Assembly: GCA_030704615.1 (NCBI GenBank)
Contig: CM060731.1
Location: 72,892,756-72,956,755, forward strand
Direction of reading: 5' to 3'
Origin: Takakia lepidozioides
Taxonomy: Eukaryota > Streptophyta > Takakiopsida > Takakiales > Takakiaceae
DNA: 64,000 nt
Below the pieces are notes generated by a model that searched no databases, had not been told where the DNA came from, and saw only the letters and a list, made by a program, of their open reading frames with translations. Positions within the stretch are counted from its first letter, which is position 1, and each line of letters opens with the position of its first letter. A program made the position numbers and the translations under genes. Positions 11,854 through 23,561 of the stretch are shown here, in pieces.

Positions 11854-13113
11854 TTTCTACTGCTTTTTGATATCTTGTTTTGGGGGTGGTGTTTGTTTGA
11901 GCCTCCGCAGGTACACTAAATATGTGATGATGGAAGGAAGACACCTGAGTGGAATCCCAGATTACCTGGACATGTGGTCCGACCCTGCCAACGATCCCAC
12001 CATGTACACAGCTGGTATCTTGAGGGACTAGAGCCCTGCCCACTTCAGGGACTGTGGATGGTACCTCGACTGCCCGCCAGAGCACACGACATTTCAAGAG
12101 CAGCAAATGAAGTATTTGAACAACCATGCGGAGATGCTGACACCTTTGAACGACGAAGAGTACCAGAGGAACATAGCTTCATTGGCCGCCAAGGAGCCAG
12201 ACACGCAGGCAACTCCACAGAAAGTCAGGAAGGGGGGTCGCAAGGTGAAAGACAAGGATCCAAAGGCTTCGGAGGTAGTAGCCAAGTCACCTGGGAAGGC
12301 TAAGGAGAAAGAGAAGTCCAAGGAGAAGGAGAAGGAGAAAGGGAAGGAGAAAGAGAAGGAAAAAAAGAAAGAGAAGGACAAAGATACAGATGAGACAGCT
12401 GGGAGGTACACCCGCACTATTGAATGCATTGTCGATGCCAAGCCACACCCTTCCCGTGCGGACTTGGCAGGGCAGATCAAGATTGTGAATGAGGGATGGC
12501 TGACAATGATGGAGACTCGGAGAAAAGGTTACTCGGGGGTGCCATCACTGACTTGGGATAACATGATTTCATTTCTTAATCTGGTAAGAATCTTTCTCTT
12601 CAGATGGGACTTTCGAAATTGTCAATACCAATGTAGATGTTGGTTTCAGTTAGGACCCTCATTTTTGTTTATATTTAAATTGTACTTGTATGCTGCAGGT
12701 GAGCACTGGTCCCTCATTCGTATGCGGTGTTCAAAAAACCTTTGCCGCTGACATGGTGATCCTTGACATCCCAAACAGCCAGCCTGTCCCCGACATTCCT
12801 CCAAAGGGAAAGACTCCATCTTGGAACAGATTCGATGAGAACTACTAGAGTTGGGTGTTCGGGTTCCGCAATAATTTCCTTTCAGATGCAGGAACGCTTT
12901 TGCTCTTCCAGTCATGTGACAAGGATAGTCGTAGGGGACTGGCATCATACCTGAAGTCGTCTGGGTTTGAAATTCTGAGGACATGGAATTGTGTGAACCT
13001 CCTGTACCTTCTAAAAGGTGGTTGCCTTGGACAGCTGGTATGGCACTGCCCTCCTCTGAACTGTTTCCCAATGTCTTTTCAGTTGTTTCTGCTGGCTTGC
13101 TCTACAACCATCT

Positions 13114-13137
13114 GTGATGATCGGCACTGATCATCAC
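13114..13137. repeat. element A palindrome, intron 8 (1 copy)
   Basis: A single 24-bp member of the family (GTGATGATCGG arm at the left), in the intron between exons 8 and 9. The equivalent intron of element B also has exactly one palindrome. Confidence 0.9.
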
Positions 13138-14254
13138 AAATACATTCCATTGTAGTTTTCATTTGCAGTCCATGTTCCGTTCCTTCCTGCGCCAGACTTC
13201 CTTTAATATTTCCATGTCTCATCCCTACCTTGCATCTTTGCCAGATGAGGATGTTTGAGGCAATCTTCCCGAGGAGGATTCGCACCTCCAAAACACCATC
13301 CTCCGTTCGCAGCTTTGAAATATCCGACTAGGGGTGTTTCATCAACCCCCCATATGAACCGCATGTGGATAACATGCTCTACAATTTCATGCACTCCAAC
13401 CAGACAGCCAAAAGACCAGATGGGTTTCCGTGGAGAGGTGCAAGGGAGAGAACCCCAACATTTATGCAGACGCTCTTGGAGTCATGCAGCCACCATTCTG
13501 CAAGGGTGGTCGACCTCACACTATCCACAGGTTTGTTGGTTCAATACTATTCCCATTTTTGAGGTCTTCCAGTTTGCATCTGATTTTGCATCCTCTACAA
13601 CCTTCTTAAGGCTTTTTGTCTTGGCAGTGCGACTTACCGTGCTTGCAAAGTTGGCGGGAGAAGCCTTTTTGGCATGGAAGGCGACACCGAACTATTCAAG
13701 AATGTCCTCATCCCTCTTGTATCTGGCTCTACGTCTGGCACACAGACTGAACAAATTCAAATCAGAAATGATGAGGATACCGAGGATAAGCAGATCGACA
13801 ACGACTTTCATGTGAGTAAGTTGGCCATGGAATTGTCATTCCAGTTTGGGTGCTTGTTCAATTTCTCAGACATCAAATTTGCAGTAATAACTTTTATCAT
13901 GTTGTGACTTGCAGGAACGACAGCGATTTGTGCCGAGATTGTTTTCGATAGTCCCCTTTCCACTTTTGTGCTTCCTGTCTATGCCGAAGCAATGGCACTT
14001 CAAATGGCCGAGGCTCTATCCCCTGACTTCTTATTGCCCGATCGCAGGAGTAGCCATCGCAGATCCGGAGTTCTTAAATTCTTGGACTTGGATGCAGAGG
14101 ACGCGGGGATACATTGTACTGACTCCGAGTCAGACTGAACTTCGCATTTTTAATGTTCTATTTATATCATATTCGGAAATGATTGAATTCCCTTTCCTCA
14201 TTGCAATTGTTCCGGCAGAAAAGAAAATGAATCAAACAATGTACTCGGATTCAA

Positions 14255-14505
14255 ATGTCAATCTTCATGAATCCATCCCACAAACCCCTCACACTCATGT
14301 CATATCCATTGTGCATTCATCTATTGTGTATTCATACATCCTCCATTCAAGAATGTTTTCCATTATTCAACATCCATCCCACATTCATCCATTGTACTCT
14401 CATCCATCCCCCATTCATCCATCTGCTTGCATTGTTCCCACACATCCATATATTTCTCATCCACTCTACATTCATCCATCCTGCATTCAACTGTTGCTTT
14501 CAGGT
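14255..14505. repeat. degenerate CATTCATCC repeat array, element A
   Basis: Irregular tandem copies of ATTCATCC/CATCCA-type words between the methyltransferase stop and the element end. A similar array occupies the same place in element B (33,175-33,330), so it is a family feature rather than random low complexity. Confidence 0.75.
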
Positions 14506-14519
14506 GGGGATGACCACGT

Positions 14520-14722
14520 CCTTTTATTATTTCGTCCAACTTGTTTCCGCGGATTAGGGTGCTCTTCCGCGGAAATACACTCTGCTTCTTACTTGGCGCG
14601 CGTTCACGTGGCGTTTAAGCTCGATGACGTGGAGTGAGCTCGGTGATGTGGCGTTCGCTCAAGGTGACATGGCGTGAGCGTTGCTGCGCTCACGCCACTA
14701 GGCTCACGCCGAGGCATCCCTG
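14520..14722. repeat. element A terminus, methyltransferase side
   Basis: The region begins with CCGCGGATTAGGG...TCCGCGG, then holds spaced TGACGTGG/TGATGTGGC/TGACATGGC words and a perfect hairpin GGCGTGAGCG...CGCTCACGCC (14,671-14,696), and ends GAGGCATCCCTG. The reverse complement of the last 21 bp matches the outer 21 bp of the other end (35,927-35,947) at 14 positions (CAxxGAxGCxxxGGxGTGAGC), so the pair behaves as terminal inverted repeats. It is followed by CATGCACTC at 14,723-14,731, the first copy of the 9-bp target-site duplication. Confidence 0.8.
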
Positions 14723-15430
14723 CATGCACTCGCAAGATACAACCTCCAAAATTACTATCCCAGCTCACCTCAAAACCTACCTACAAATAGTGCAAATACA
14801 CATCGGTCTCTATCCAAAATTCAGTATTATCCATGTATATATGCCCTCACATCTAGGTGATGCACCAATTACCCAAGACATACTACAACAAATTGCAGAT
14901 TTATCTAATAACCCAATTAATTCCTCCTCTGTAATCCTTCTTGAGGAAGACTTCAATAGAGACCTACCCCTACATGGCAGACTGTATAACGGAGTACATT
15001 CCCCTCCCTCGTTAAAAGATATAGAGTGGACATCCTACATCCAAAATCTTGGATTCCAGTACATCCCCTCAAACCAACCTTTCTCGAGGCTAGGAGCTCG
15101 ACTGGACTATACCTCACACAGTCTCATTGATGGCTACTATCTCAAAACACCTAATGACAACCCCACGCAATTACACAACACAATATTATATGACCCCATA
15201 TATAACTCTGACCACTACCCAGTTCTCCTCCGCATTCCATCACATATTATACCAATAGGTTCAATCTTGAATGACCTCTCCTTGGATACAAAACCTCGAA
15301 TACCTACTCCTATCTCGCCCTTGTCCATCCTGGCTTTCCAGACTAAATTTAGATCCATATCCTCCACAACCATCTCGGAACTACAAACTATACTAGACCG
15401 ATGCTCGTTGAACCCCCCCTCTCAGATTTG
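14723..15430 (+). pseudogene. LINE endonuclease, C-terminal part (inverted)
   Basis: The plus strand encodes the C-terminal half of an apurinic-type (EEP) LINE endonuclease: IHVYMPSHLGD, the catalytic DFNRDL, and the closing SDHYPVLLR. It begins in mid-domain, directly at the 9-bp duplication flanking element A; the residues that precede it are found on the minus strand at 35,948-36,136. It ends where element B begins. Compared with the other LINE pieces its orientation is reversed, which is one of the main arguments for the inversion. Confidence 0.8.
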
Positions 15431-15535
15431 GGACGAGGCGAGCTCTAAAGTGGCATCTGGACAACTTGCTAGATGCCATGTCATCAGAAACATGTAGCAC
15501 CTATAGCCGAGGGGCCTATAGCCGTGGCATTCATT
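15430..15535. repeat. element B terminus, transposase side
   Basis: Contains a TGGCATC...GATGCCA inverted repeat, a TGTCATCAG word, and two copies of CCTATAGCC separated by a short GAGGGG spacer (15,502-15,527). The reverse complement (GGCTATAGG twice) recurs as GGTCATAGG twice at the transposase end of element A/C (35,779-35,804) and as GGCTATAGG/GGTTATAGG at the other end of B (about 33,511-33,543). The outer boundary is set only by where LINE homology ends. Confidence 0.65.
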
Positions 15536-15758
15536 CATGCAAAACACCAGAAATTAAAATGCAGGAACGACTTGTGAAAGCATTTGCATCCATTCCATTT
15601 ATTTTCGAGCGACTACACACAAGAAAGAAATGGCAGACATTGCACAACATAATTGAAGGCTGCATTGGCATCAAATATATGAAGGGACATCAAGTTCAAG
15701 TTTCAACTCTTGTGAAATCCAGTAATGGAATTTGCAGATGACCAAAGTGAAGAGGATG

Positions 15759-18700
15759 TTATGTGCTCCTATCCCACTGCATAAGTGTATTCACCTCGTT
15801 GAAACTCATGGTGGCCTGGTGAATGAACATGTCGTGTCTGGGATCACATACCATTCTGTTCAAGAAGATAAAATACAGATGCTTGCATGGTATAAATTTG
15901 CCTGTCTTTCCCAAACTTGTTGTAAGCATGCCAACAAAATTTGGACAGGTGCATTTGGGGAAATTTGAAACTGTGATGTCGTACAACCGGTCGTGCATAG
16001 CGGATGTGGAGGTCATCATAGTGTAGATTCGTCCATACCCGGGATGTGAAACTTCCGTAGTGCCTGTAACACGACCTTGAAGCATTCGAGCGGATTCCAC
16101 CTTGCCGAAATGCTTGGCAGTCGGAGGGAAACGACGAACTAGCTTCCCATTTCGTTTTATTGGCCATGCATCAGCGTTCGGTGGTGGCACTCCAAAACTT
16201 GCTGAAGTAGAAGAACCTACATGTACAGAGGGGGCTCGCTGAAGGGAGAAGCCTGCCTCCTCCAGCATGGCAATCTCGTGAGTTGTGAGATGTGTCCCCA
16301 CCTTCACAGGCCAAATGCTTGGTGGAGGAGGCTTCATGACAACCGATGGTCGCACAGTCCCATGCACGCATCTACCACAGTCGTCATGGCAGAACCAGAA
16401 TTTGTGGTTCTTCGCCTCGGCTTGCCCGTAAGGCGTGAACAAACCAGTGAAGGTCGGAGCTGGAGTGCGGACCTTGCCTCTGGATATGGAGGACTTGCAT
16501 TTCTCACGATTGGTTGTTCTGATTGCCGTGCACTTCACTCGAGACCCAGCAATGGTGCGTTCTATGTGCCAGACTTCGTCGGGGCACATGGACTCCACCA
16601 CAGGGGGGAGCACGTTTGCCTCTTGCCTCATTGCACTCACTATGGGAGATGGCTGCCTTTGGCTTTGTGACAAAGGATCGTCCGCACTGGATATGTCGGA
16701 AACGAACCTCTGATGAAATGGAACACGCGGCATGGAGAAGTTGTCCCTGTCCGGCCTGTGGAAGTCCGCATCCGACCCAGGAGGGGTGTTCAATTTCCGT
16801 TTACAAGACCCGAATCTCTCCTCACCCTCCAGATGTGGAACTCTGGACACCAGTGGAGTTCCTTCCGCACACATGCTGACAGCCCTGGCAATCTTGTTCG
16901 GATCCCCTGATCTTCTTGCTGCTTGCAACATCAACTCGGACTTGTCTGGACCCTTGCCACCAACGCCACCCCGCAAGAACTCCTGATATCTCGTCTGTTG
17001 TAGTAAAGCTCGAATCAGATCATCTGCCGTCGCCACATACAAATCCCGGCCCCGCTTTCCAGATTGCTGCAACCATACATTGTGCACCGGCTCCGCCAGA
17101 TTGCAAGAGGGCATGTCCGCCATCTCCTCAATTGAGAAGTGCTGCAAAATGGAAAAACATATATCAGAAAGAGGACAGGCACACCCCACCACAACAGACA
17201 TGATTGGAAATGGATACAAAGTCAATGAAATTTTCAAGTTTTCAAATGCACGCACCGTTGTCATGCATGCTCCCCATTGTCTATACCGGAAGTGCCAAAA
17301 TGCCAGCCAGTCTTCTAGCGCTCTCATACTGTCTTCTGATGCAGCCCCAGATGAGAGCCACCAGGCACGAATTGTCTGGAATAATGTATTCGCCTATGCC
17401 ATGCTTTTCGCATCTTTGTACTGTTTGCATAGCCTAAGATGAATAGGCTGCATTTCCGGTTTGATGTCTGCCTTTGTATGTTTCTCAAGGGACTGGGTCC
17501 AATGGAAAAGACATGTTCGCTCTCTTCTTGGCATTGGCACCTTTGGATCTCCTGATCCAAACACAATGCGAATAGCATTGAAGTTCGCTTGAGCACTGTC
17601 TACCATAAATCCGGCGAAATTTGGACATGGGACACCTTGGGAGTCCATAACGCGAATGAGACTTCTCCACATTAGCTGCTGTGAATCCACATCCTCTGAT
17701 TGCATGTCACACACTGCAATTGTCATGACTCACTGGTAGAAAGGATCGTAAACATGACACGCCATTGTAGTCCAGTCTTTCACTCGTTTGACGTGATCAA
17801 ACATAAGGAAACAGTTCTGAAGATCGCCACCCTTCTGCATGCGCTTCACAAGACTGACTCCGCTGCCCTTCCCGGCTGTGGACATTTTGAAAACGTACAC
17901 TTTGTTGGACGCTTGACCTGGGAACACACTCTCTTGAATGTAGTCATACCTGCTCCGTCGCTTCAACTCGAAAATGTTATCAACGTACCCTTTGTTAGCA
18001 GAGCTCATCCTCAATGCATTCACCTGGTTTTTAATGTTCGGCGAGCTCAAGATAGAGAAGTGATCTATAACATGTCCAAGGCTGACCCGTCGAGTTTCCT
18101 GCCCACAGAATCTCCTTCACTAAGAATATGGGTTTCCAGGAAAGTCTTGCTTGCTCCAAGAACAATTGTGGAGGTGGTGGCTGTTGGATTGCTCTCATAC
18201 TCTTGTCTTATCAACCTGGATATTGTTTCAACGCGTTCCCTGTAATCCCCCTTTGACACTAGATGGTTGTGGAACCCGAAATGCACATCGGCTCTAGTCA
18301 AGGTTGGAAAACGGTGCACCACATAGTACATTCTTGCTCCACACACTGCCACACAGGAAGGCGCTCGTTTGCAGAACTTGCAAACGAAAGTGTTGGAGCT
18401 TGGAGGTGCTTCACCGGGCTTGAAAGGATTCTCGGCGACACCCTCCCACTCGCTCTGGTTCTGAACCTCTGACCGTAGGAAATGTCTGCAACTCAAATTC
18501 TCGCACCTCAGGTGCCCATTGCACACCGCTCTTCTGAACACGAGCTTGTCATCATTTTGAATATTGGATGTCTTCGTTCTGCACCATGGGTGTCCATCGT
18601 GTCTCTTGTCCATTCCGTGCATGAGGCTCGAAACGGGTCCACCCCGCCCAGGTGGAGGCAGCTCGAAGACGACATCCCCATCAAAAGATTCTGGAAGGTA

Positions 18701-19261
18701 TTGCACACGCTCAACAGGGACAGTGTCCCAGTCAATCCCCCGCAATTCACTCTTGAAACCGGGCATTCCTCCCATTGACTTCAGTTTAGGAATGACACTA
18801 CACAGGTCCTTCAATTCCGGCACCACGACCACCGGAGAAGGAGCAAGAAAAGGATTTTTCGGGACGTCCTCCTCCGAGGAGTCGGAGAGTTCAACAATTT
18901 GTCTGGAAGTTGTGGGCTCCGTCTTCACGACCACATTCCTCTTGTCTTGAACAACAGAAGCAGCAATTCCCGGCGTCACATACGAACCAATCGACTGCCG
19001 GCGAGGAGCTCCAAGGACTTTGTATCTTCCTGGAGGAACTCTCCACTGACTCATAAGTGCGTTTTCATCCGGTTTCTGGAAAGCATACTTCTTCAACTTC
19101 CCATCGACACCATAAATCTCTCTTTCCAGCCACACAGTACCGAACTCGAAACGCGTTGCTAGGAGATGTTCCTCCGCAATTGCAAAACCATTGTCATCGG
19201 TCTCCTTCGAGAAAGGTACTGGTTTCTCCACAGAGTAAAACTCCGCTTCAGAGGAAGCCAT
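15759..19261 (-). pseudogene. element B MULE-like transposase with SWIM zinc finger
   Basis: Two exons, 19,261-17,257 and 17,141-15,759, about 1,125 residues. The start is MASSEAEFYSVEKPVPFS, shared with element A. A Cys/His cluster follows (HPWCRTK, CENLSCRHF, CKFCKRAPSC) that may bind DNA. The catalytic region shows FDHVKRVKDW, MTIAVCDMQSED, GFMVDSAQANFNAIR and TCLFHWTQS, which resemble the DDE core and the conserved Cys/His/Trp of Mutator-like transposases. The C-terminus holds a SWIM finger (CTCPNF...CKHLYF, about 15,953-15,875). A frameshift near 18,100 and in-frame stops at 17,731 (TGA) and about 17,400 (TAG) inactivate it. It is divergently arranged with the methyltransferase gene at 20,010. 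A relation to the KDZ transposase group, which also can carry extra enzymes, is possible. Confidence 0.75.
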
Positions 19262-20009
19262 ATTGCTGCAAGAGAAATTCCCTCGCAGAAATGCGGAAGC
19301 CACAACTTCTGTGTGGATTCTTGTTACAAACGATAGTGGGGATTACATTTCTCATGCTTTGCATTTCAGACCGAAACCCAAAAATCTGTCACCTTTACTA
19401 ACGAGGTTGGCAAAGGACAACACGTCATGTATGTCCCAAACCGTTCTGGAAGGGTCAGCCAAGACCTATTTTTAAAGCTGACATACCGTTAAAGAGCCTT
19501 TCAGAAACAGTTGTCAAAACAGTTCATGAAACAGTTGTTAAGCAGTTATGTGCCTTTACAGACACATGTGAAATGACGGCGGAGACCAACATCCCATGCC
19601 ATCCCAATGTGTTCGGCCACGTGGTACCCGACATGCATTGAGTATAGGGTTTAAGAGGAATCGGCGTCGAACGAATGGAAGATGTTCATCCGGGAGAATC
19701 CAAAAAATAGTCATCCATCCGAATCAAATCCATGCAATCGCCATACCTCCATAATGAAAGACGGCGGCCACCGCAGAACGGACGAGTGTGTCGTTAGGAG
19801 GGGGACGCGTATGCAGTGAATACATGCATAACCGCCGAGTGCGATGCCCCGGCTGCTGCTCATCGCACGACGTCTCTCATTCCAGTAGCTCGTAGTTTTT
19901 CAAGCTGGAGAGTAGCAGGAGACAGAGTTTCACGCGAGAGAGTGGAAGGCGTAGAAGATAGTCATTCTTTTGTACTTCAGCGCGAGAGAGGAAGAAGGCA
20001 AGAGAGAGA
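19262..20009. promoter_or_regulatory. divergent intergenic region of element B
   Basis: A 0.75-kb head-to-head spacer between transposase and methyltransferase starts. It should contain both promoters. No individual site could be assigned, and none of the element B palindromes lie here. Confidence 0.45.
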
Positions 20010-20350
20010 ATGAAAGGCCGAAAGCTGAACATGACACTGAAGGAGATCGCAGAGGAGAGCGCAGCCCTGGAAACCGAACACATGGCGGTGGAGGACCAGC
20101 CGCCAGCTCGTGATGAAGTTGGGGACGAAACTGCATCAGAGGACGACACAGACGCTATGGACACAGACGAGGCAGACGATCTTGCGAAGGAATCCACGCC
20201 GAAGGGTAAGAATGTCATGGAGGAGGAGGCGATGCCAAAGGTTAAGAAGGCTGCCGTTGTTGCCACATCAAAGGCATCTGGGAGTTCTTCGGCCAAAGGA
20301 CCTCAGGTGATTCTCTTACTTGCCATCTTCTGTCAAGTTTCCAGGGCATG

Positions 20351-21024
20351 AAAATTGTGTGCGGTGGCGCACGCAATTTTCTTGCCCTCTTTTCTGCTTT
20401 TTATTGCTTGATCATTCAGAGTGAGACCACAGGGATGCAGACAATGCATAACAACCAAACCCGGGTGTGACCCACTTCTCACTTTTCATGTACTGCATAG
20501 GAGGAGGGACTTTCACATTGCATAATGGTTGTACCATCCCAAGTAGATTAGAGTTCGACAGCTGAGAGAAGGCCATACAGAGAACCTGAGTACGTCAACG
20601 CACGCAATTTCATAATGTTCTCTCTATGACCTTCTCTCAGCTGTGCTGAGTTAACAAAGACCGAAGCCCTGAATAGGCAGAAAAGTGAGTGTGAGAGAAC
20701 CGCCAGAAACTGCGTGCGTTGACGCACTCAATTTCTGGAGGTTCTCTGTATGGCCTTCTCTCAGCTGTGTTGTGTTAACAGAGACAGAATCCCTGAATCG
20801 GCAAAAAGGTGAGTGTGAGAGAACCCCCAGAAATTGCGTGCGTCAACGCACGCAGTTTCTGGAGCTTCTCTCACACTCACCTTTCTGCCTATTCAGGGAG
20901 ATTAGAATAAATGTCTGCTGGATACTTTTATGGAAGAGAGTATATTGACTTTGGGTATGAAATATGGAAAGAAATGAGTACCTTTCAGAGGGTGGAAAAT
21001 TGCGTGCGTTGAAGCACGCAATTT
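20351..21024. repeat. element B palindrome array, intron 1 (5 copies)
   Basis: Five palindromes with the half-site AATTGCGTGCG around a GTTGAC/GTCAAC-type centre: 20,351-20,380, 20,559-20,643, 20,694-20,747, 20,791-20,898 and 20,997-21,024. The first has the centre GCGGTGGCGC, like the first site of element A (CGGTGGCG). The three in the middle carry long extra arms of two kinds, one ending CAGCTGAGAGAAGGCC (X) and one ending AAAGTGAGTGTGAGAGAA (Y), in the order X-core-X', Y-core-X', Y-core-Y'. This is what a tandem duplication of about 120 bp with its borders in the cores would produce. Confidence 0.93.
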
Positions 21025-21979
21025 CTGGCAAGTTTTTACATTCGTAACCTTTCGTTTTGAGTGCAGACGAAGAAAAAGAAGGTTGAGGAAGAAGTGATTG
21101 AGCAGGAACTGGTGGTTGTTGAGGAGGAGGACAATGGCAGGCCATATGAAGACAGAGCGAAAGATCTGCTTTCATTCTCCAAAGTGAATTCTGCCCAAGT
21201 CATCAAGGCCATGGGCGTCCCTGGGGGAAAAATAATGATACCCCTATGCCGTTTGATCTCCATGCCCTTCGTTCGACCAGCTCTGACAAACGACATTCAA
21301 AAGTTGGAACATGATTTTTGCCATGGGTACATAGAGGGTCAATCTGTTTTTTACGTCTCCTTGGCAGACTCCGCTGGCAGAGAGGTGTTGGTGGACGAGC
21401 CCATTGTTGGAGGCTGGGATCCTATCTAGCGACAGATAAATGATGAGTTCGAATCTATCATTTGCAAGAGGCTCGTCACCTAGCCTTTCTCTGGCAAGAT
21501 GTTTCATGTGTGGGATGACAACCACCGATTGCTTGCCTGGAGGAACATGATCGAGAGATATCATAGCACCGAGGAGGAGTGGCACTACTCTGTGGCCTCA
21601 ATGGTGCTGGATCCCAAGAGAAACATCACTGCACTGTTGACGGCAATGCATGACGTTAACAAGTAAGTGTCTTCTTCACCTGTTATTGTCCGCATTTTTT
21701 CCTTCACTGTCTGTTTGCTTTTAGCACTCACTGACAACACACCACTGTATGTGACAGGGGAACTGAAACCGCCCATGTGACAACGAACCTTCTTCACACA
21801 CTATTCAGGATCCAAAATATCGGCCAGATGCCCCTCAATTCATTCAAGAGCATCTTGAGTGCGGAGTCATTCAAGAAATGTTTGACATCGAAAACGTCAA
21901 ATACCTGGTACAAGCTGACGAGGGAAGCATTCATGGAGTACATGTACACTGTAAGTATTCCATCGCTCTGGCCTTCCAT

Positions 21980-22705
21980 TGTCGCGCACCTCACTTCGGT
22001 AAGCTCCCCCTCAAGTCATAGTTACTCGCTTTGATGCGCGCGCCTGACTCCCAACCTGGCCGCCGGGCCAACTTGGAGCTTTGGCTGCTCACCGGGGCAT
22101 AACGATCCCCCTTTGTTCTCCCAAAGAACCCTCCACCGATTTGGAACCAACGGGAATTCCCTTTGGTAGTTGGCAGTCCGGAACAGCTCCCCACTCTTTG
22201 GTCGCTTTCCGGCTCGCTCGCTTACTCACTAGTTTTTGGTCACCAACGGGCTTGCACCGTTCTCGGTGTTACTACTCCCTATATATACTTCTGTAGCTAT
22301 CTGCGGGGGTTTCACAACCAGCCATGCCATTTTATGGCGAACCACCACGAAAACCCTCGACTCCCGGTGATGAGTCGCGGTGAGTCTTGGCCCACTCACC
22401 ACGGCCCTTATGGACCGTGATGAGTCCCAAGACTCCCCACGACTCCCACCACGAGGTCTCCGCCCCCATGGTGAGTCCTATGCCACCCCCACTAAGTCCC
22501 ACTAAGCTACCACCACCCTTTGTGGAGCCACCCCCACCGCAACCCGGTGTGCGGGGCTCCACCTAGTGAGCGCCTCCGCCTCCTTGAGTGCCTTGGGCAC
22601 TCAAGGGTGCTTCAGCCCCCCGTACCTATCGCTGCCACTGCCCCCACCACAGGGGCAGCCCCTCATGTGTCCCGCCCCCTGCCCTCAAGGCAAAGGGCCG
22701 CGACA
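21980..22705 (-). repeat. chromovirus 3' LTR
   Basis: 726-bp direct repeat matching 28,209-28,935 with about a dozen substitutions and one single-base length difference. The element reads on the minus strand, so this is its 3' LTR. The adjacent purine-rich GGTAGGGGTG (minus strand, just above 22,706) is a likely polypurine tract. Confidence 0.95.
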
Positions 22706-23561
22706 CACACCCCTACCAACAGGGAGTCGATGTCCTCATCGGCTTGTCCATTTTGTAGAAACGAACATCCAAGTTGTGGCGCCCACATCATCAATGGGTT
22801 TGTTTCCGTACCATGGCGTCCCATGGTAAAGAACCAAACCCCACACTTGACTCTACTCTCCACTAGCTAGTTCGGCCGACTTCCTCCAAGTCCCGGCCAA
22901 GGGTGGAGCCTCTCCAGCTCCTCCCAGTGCACTCTTCTGGCCTACTTCAAGGCCAAGGAACGATCCTCCCCGAGGATCGAATCGCCTTACTGCAACAACA
23001 TTGGTTGCGATCGCTCATGATGCCGCTTTTGGCATCACCTTGAGCAAGGATTCACCTGGAACCCTCTTTGACTAGGAAGATAACCTTGAACCAACCGTGC
23101 GCCGCAATCACTACAATTGGGTCCGCCTTGGAATGCTGGCCTGAGGTACGGGACACGCCGAAGTCGCACTACGACTTCGTCCCGAGGTTACACGATTATA
23201 GTACGTGAACGGAAGCACGTAGCTTCCGCGTTAGCCCGCACTACAAGGCAACCCCCTCGGTAGCGCAGTTATAGTATGCGCACGCGCCAGGTGCGCACTA
23301 GCACGTGAACTCCCAAAGAAGGCGCAAGTTTCCTTGCCCCTTGGATGGGGTCACCCGATTTCGGCACTACGCAAACACACGATTAACCCAATTTACCTCT
23401 CCCACTTTTATAAGCTAGCATGCATTCTACACACTAGCCAACCATACCATGCATCACCATTCCAAACAAATAGGACGCACAACATTTGGAACCATTTCAT
23501 TTAAGCACGTTTTGTACAATACAAGTTTTTGCAATCGGATTCCTAAGCTAGCTAAGCCGGG

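Larger units (their letters stand above)
8237..14138 (+). pseudogene. element A ParB-like domain / DNA methyltransferase fusion gene
   Basis: Eleven exons with GT/AG borders: 8237-8482, 8577-8657, 9745-10368, 10478-10670, 10755-11216, 11276-11502, 11911-12583, 12699-13037, 13245-13530, 13628-13811 and about 13,915-14,138 (about 1,180 residues). Order: a basic, NLS-like N-terminus; a ParB-type domain (IPLCRMISMPVVRPP, then DGNHRLLAW at 10,219); a helical middle with WLEIWNSD and WRYCFFREFS; a Lys/Glu-rich linker (12,230-12,390); and a methyltransferase module with a motif IV-like LDIPNSQPVPD (about 12,750) and the glycine loop VVDLTLSTG (13,500) followed by LFGMEGD. That circular order (motif IV before motif I) is typical of beta-class N6A/N4C enzymes. 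ParB-methyltransferase fusions are common in phages. Damage: a frameshift near 9905, in-frame TAGs at 10,049, 12,029, 12,846 and about 13,335, and a one-base loss at exon 10. The last exon's phase is uncertain. Confidence 0.7.

Noticed and set aside
13320-13370. NPPY in the element A methyltransferase (INPPYEPHVDN) as the catalytic motif IV
   Set aside because: The aligned position in element B reads INDKFDPVVDD, and it lies just before motif I. The VDIP-containing exon is the better motif IV candidate.
22081-22870. Plus-strand open frames inside the LTR and their near-copies at 28.4-29.0 kb as genes
   Set aside because: They are LTR sequence duplicated at both ends of the chromovirus and have no protein features.
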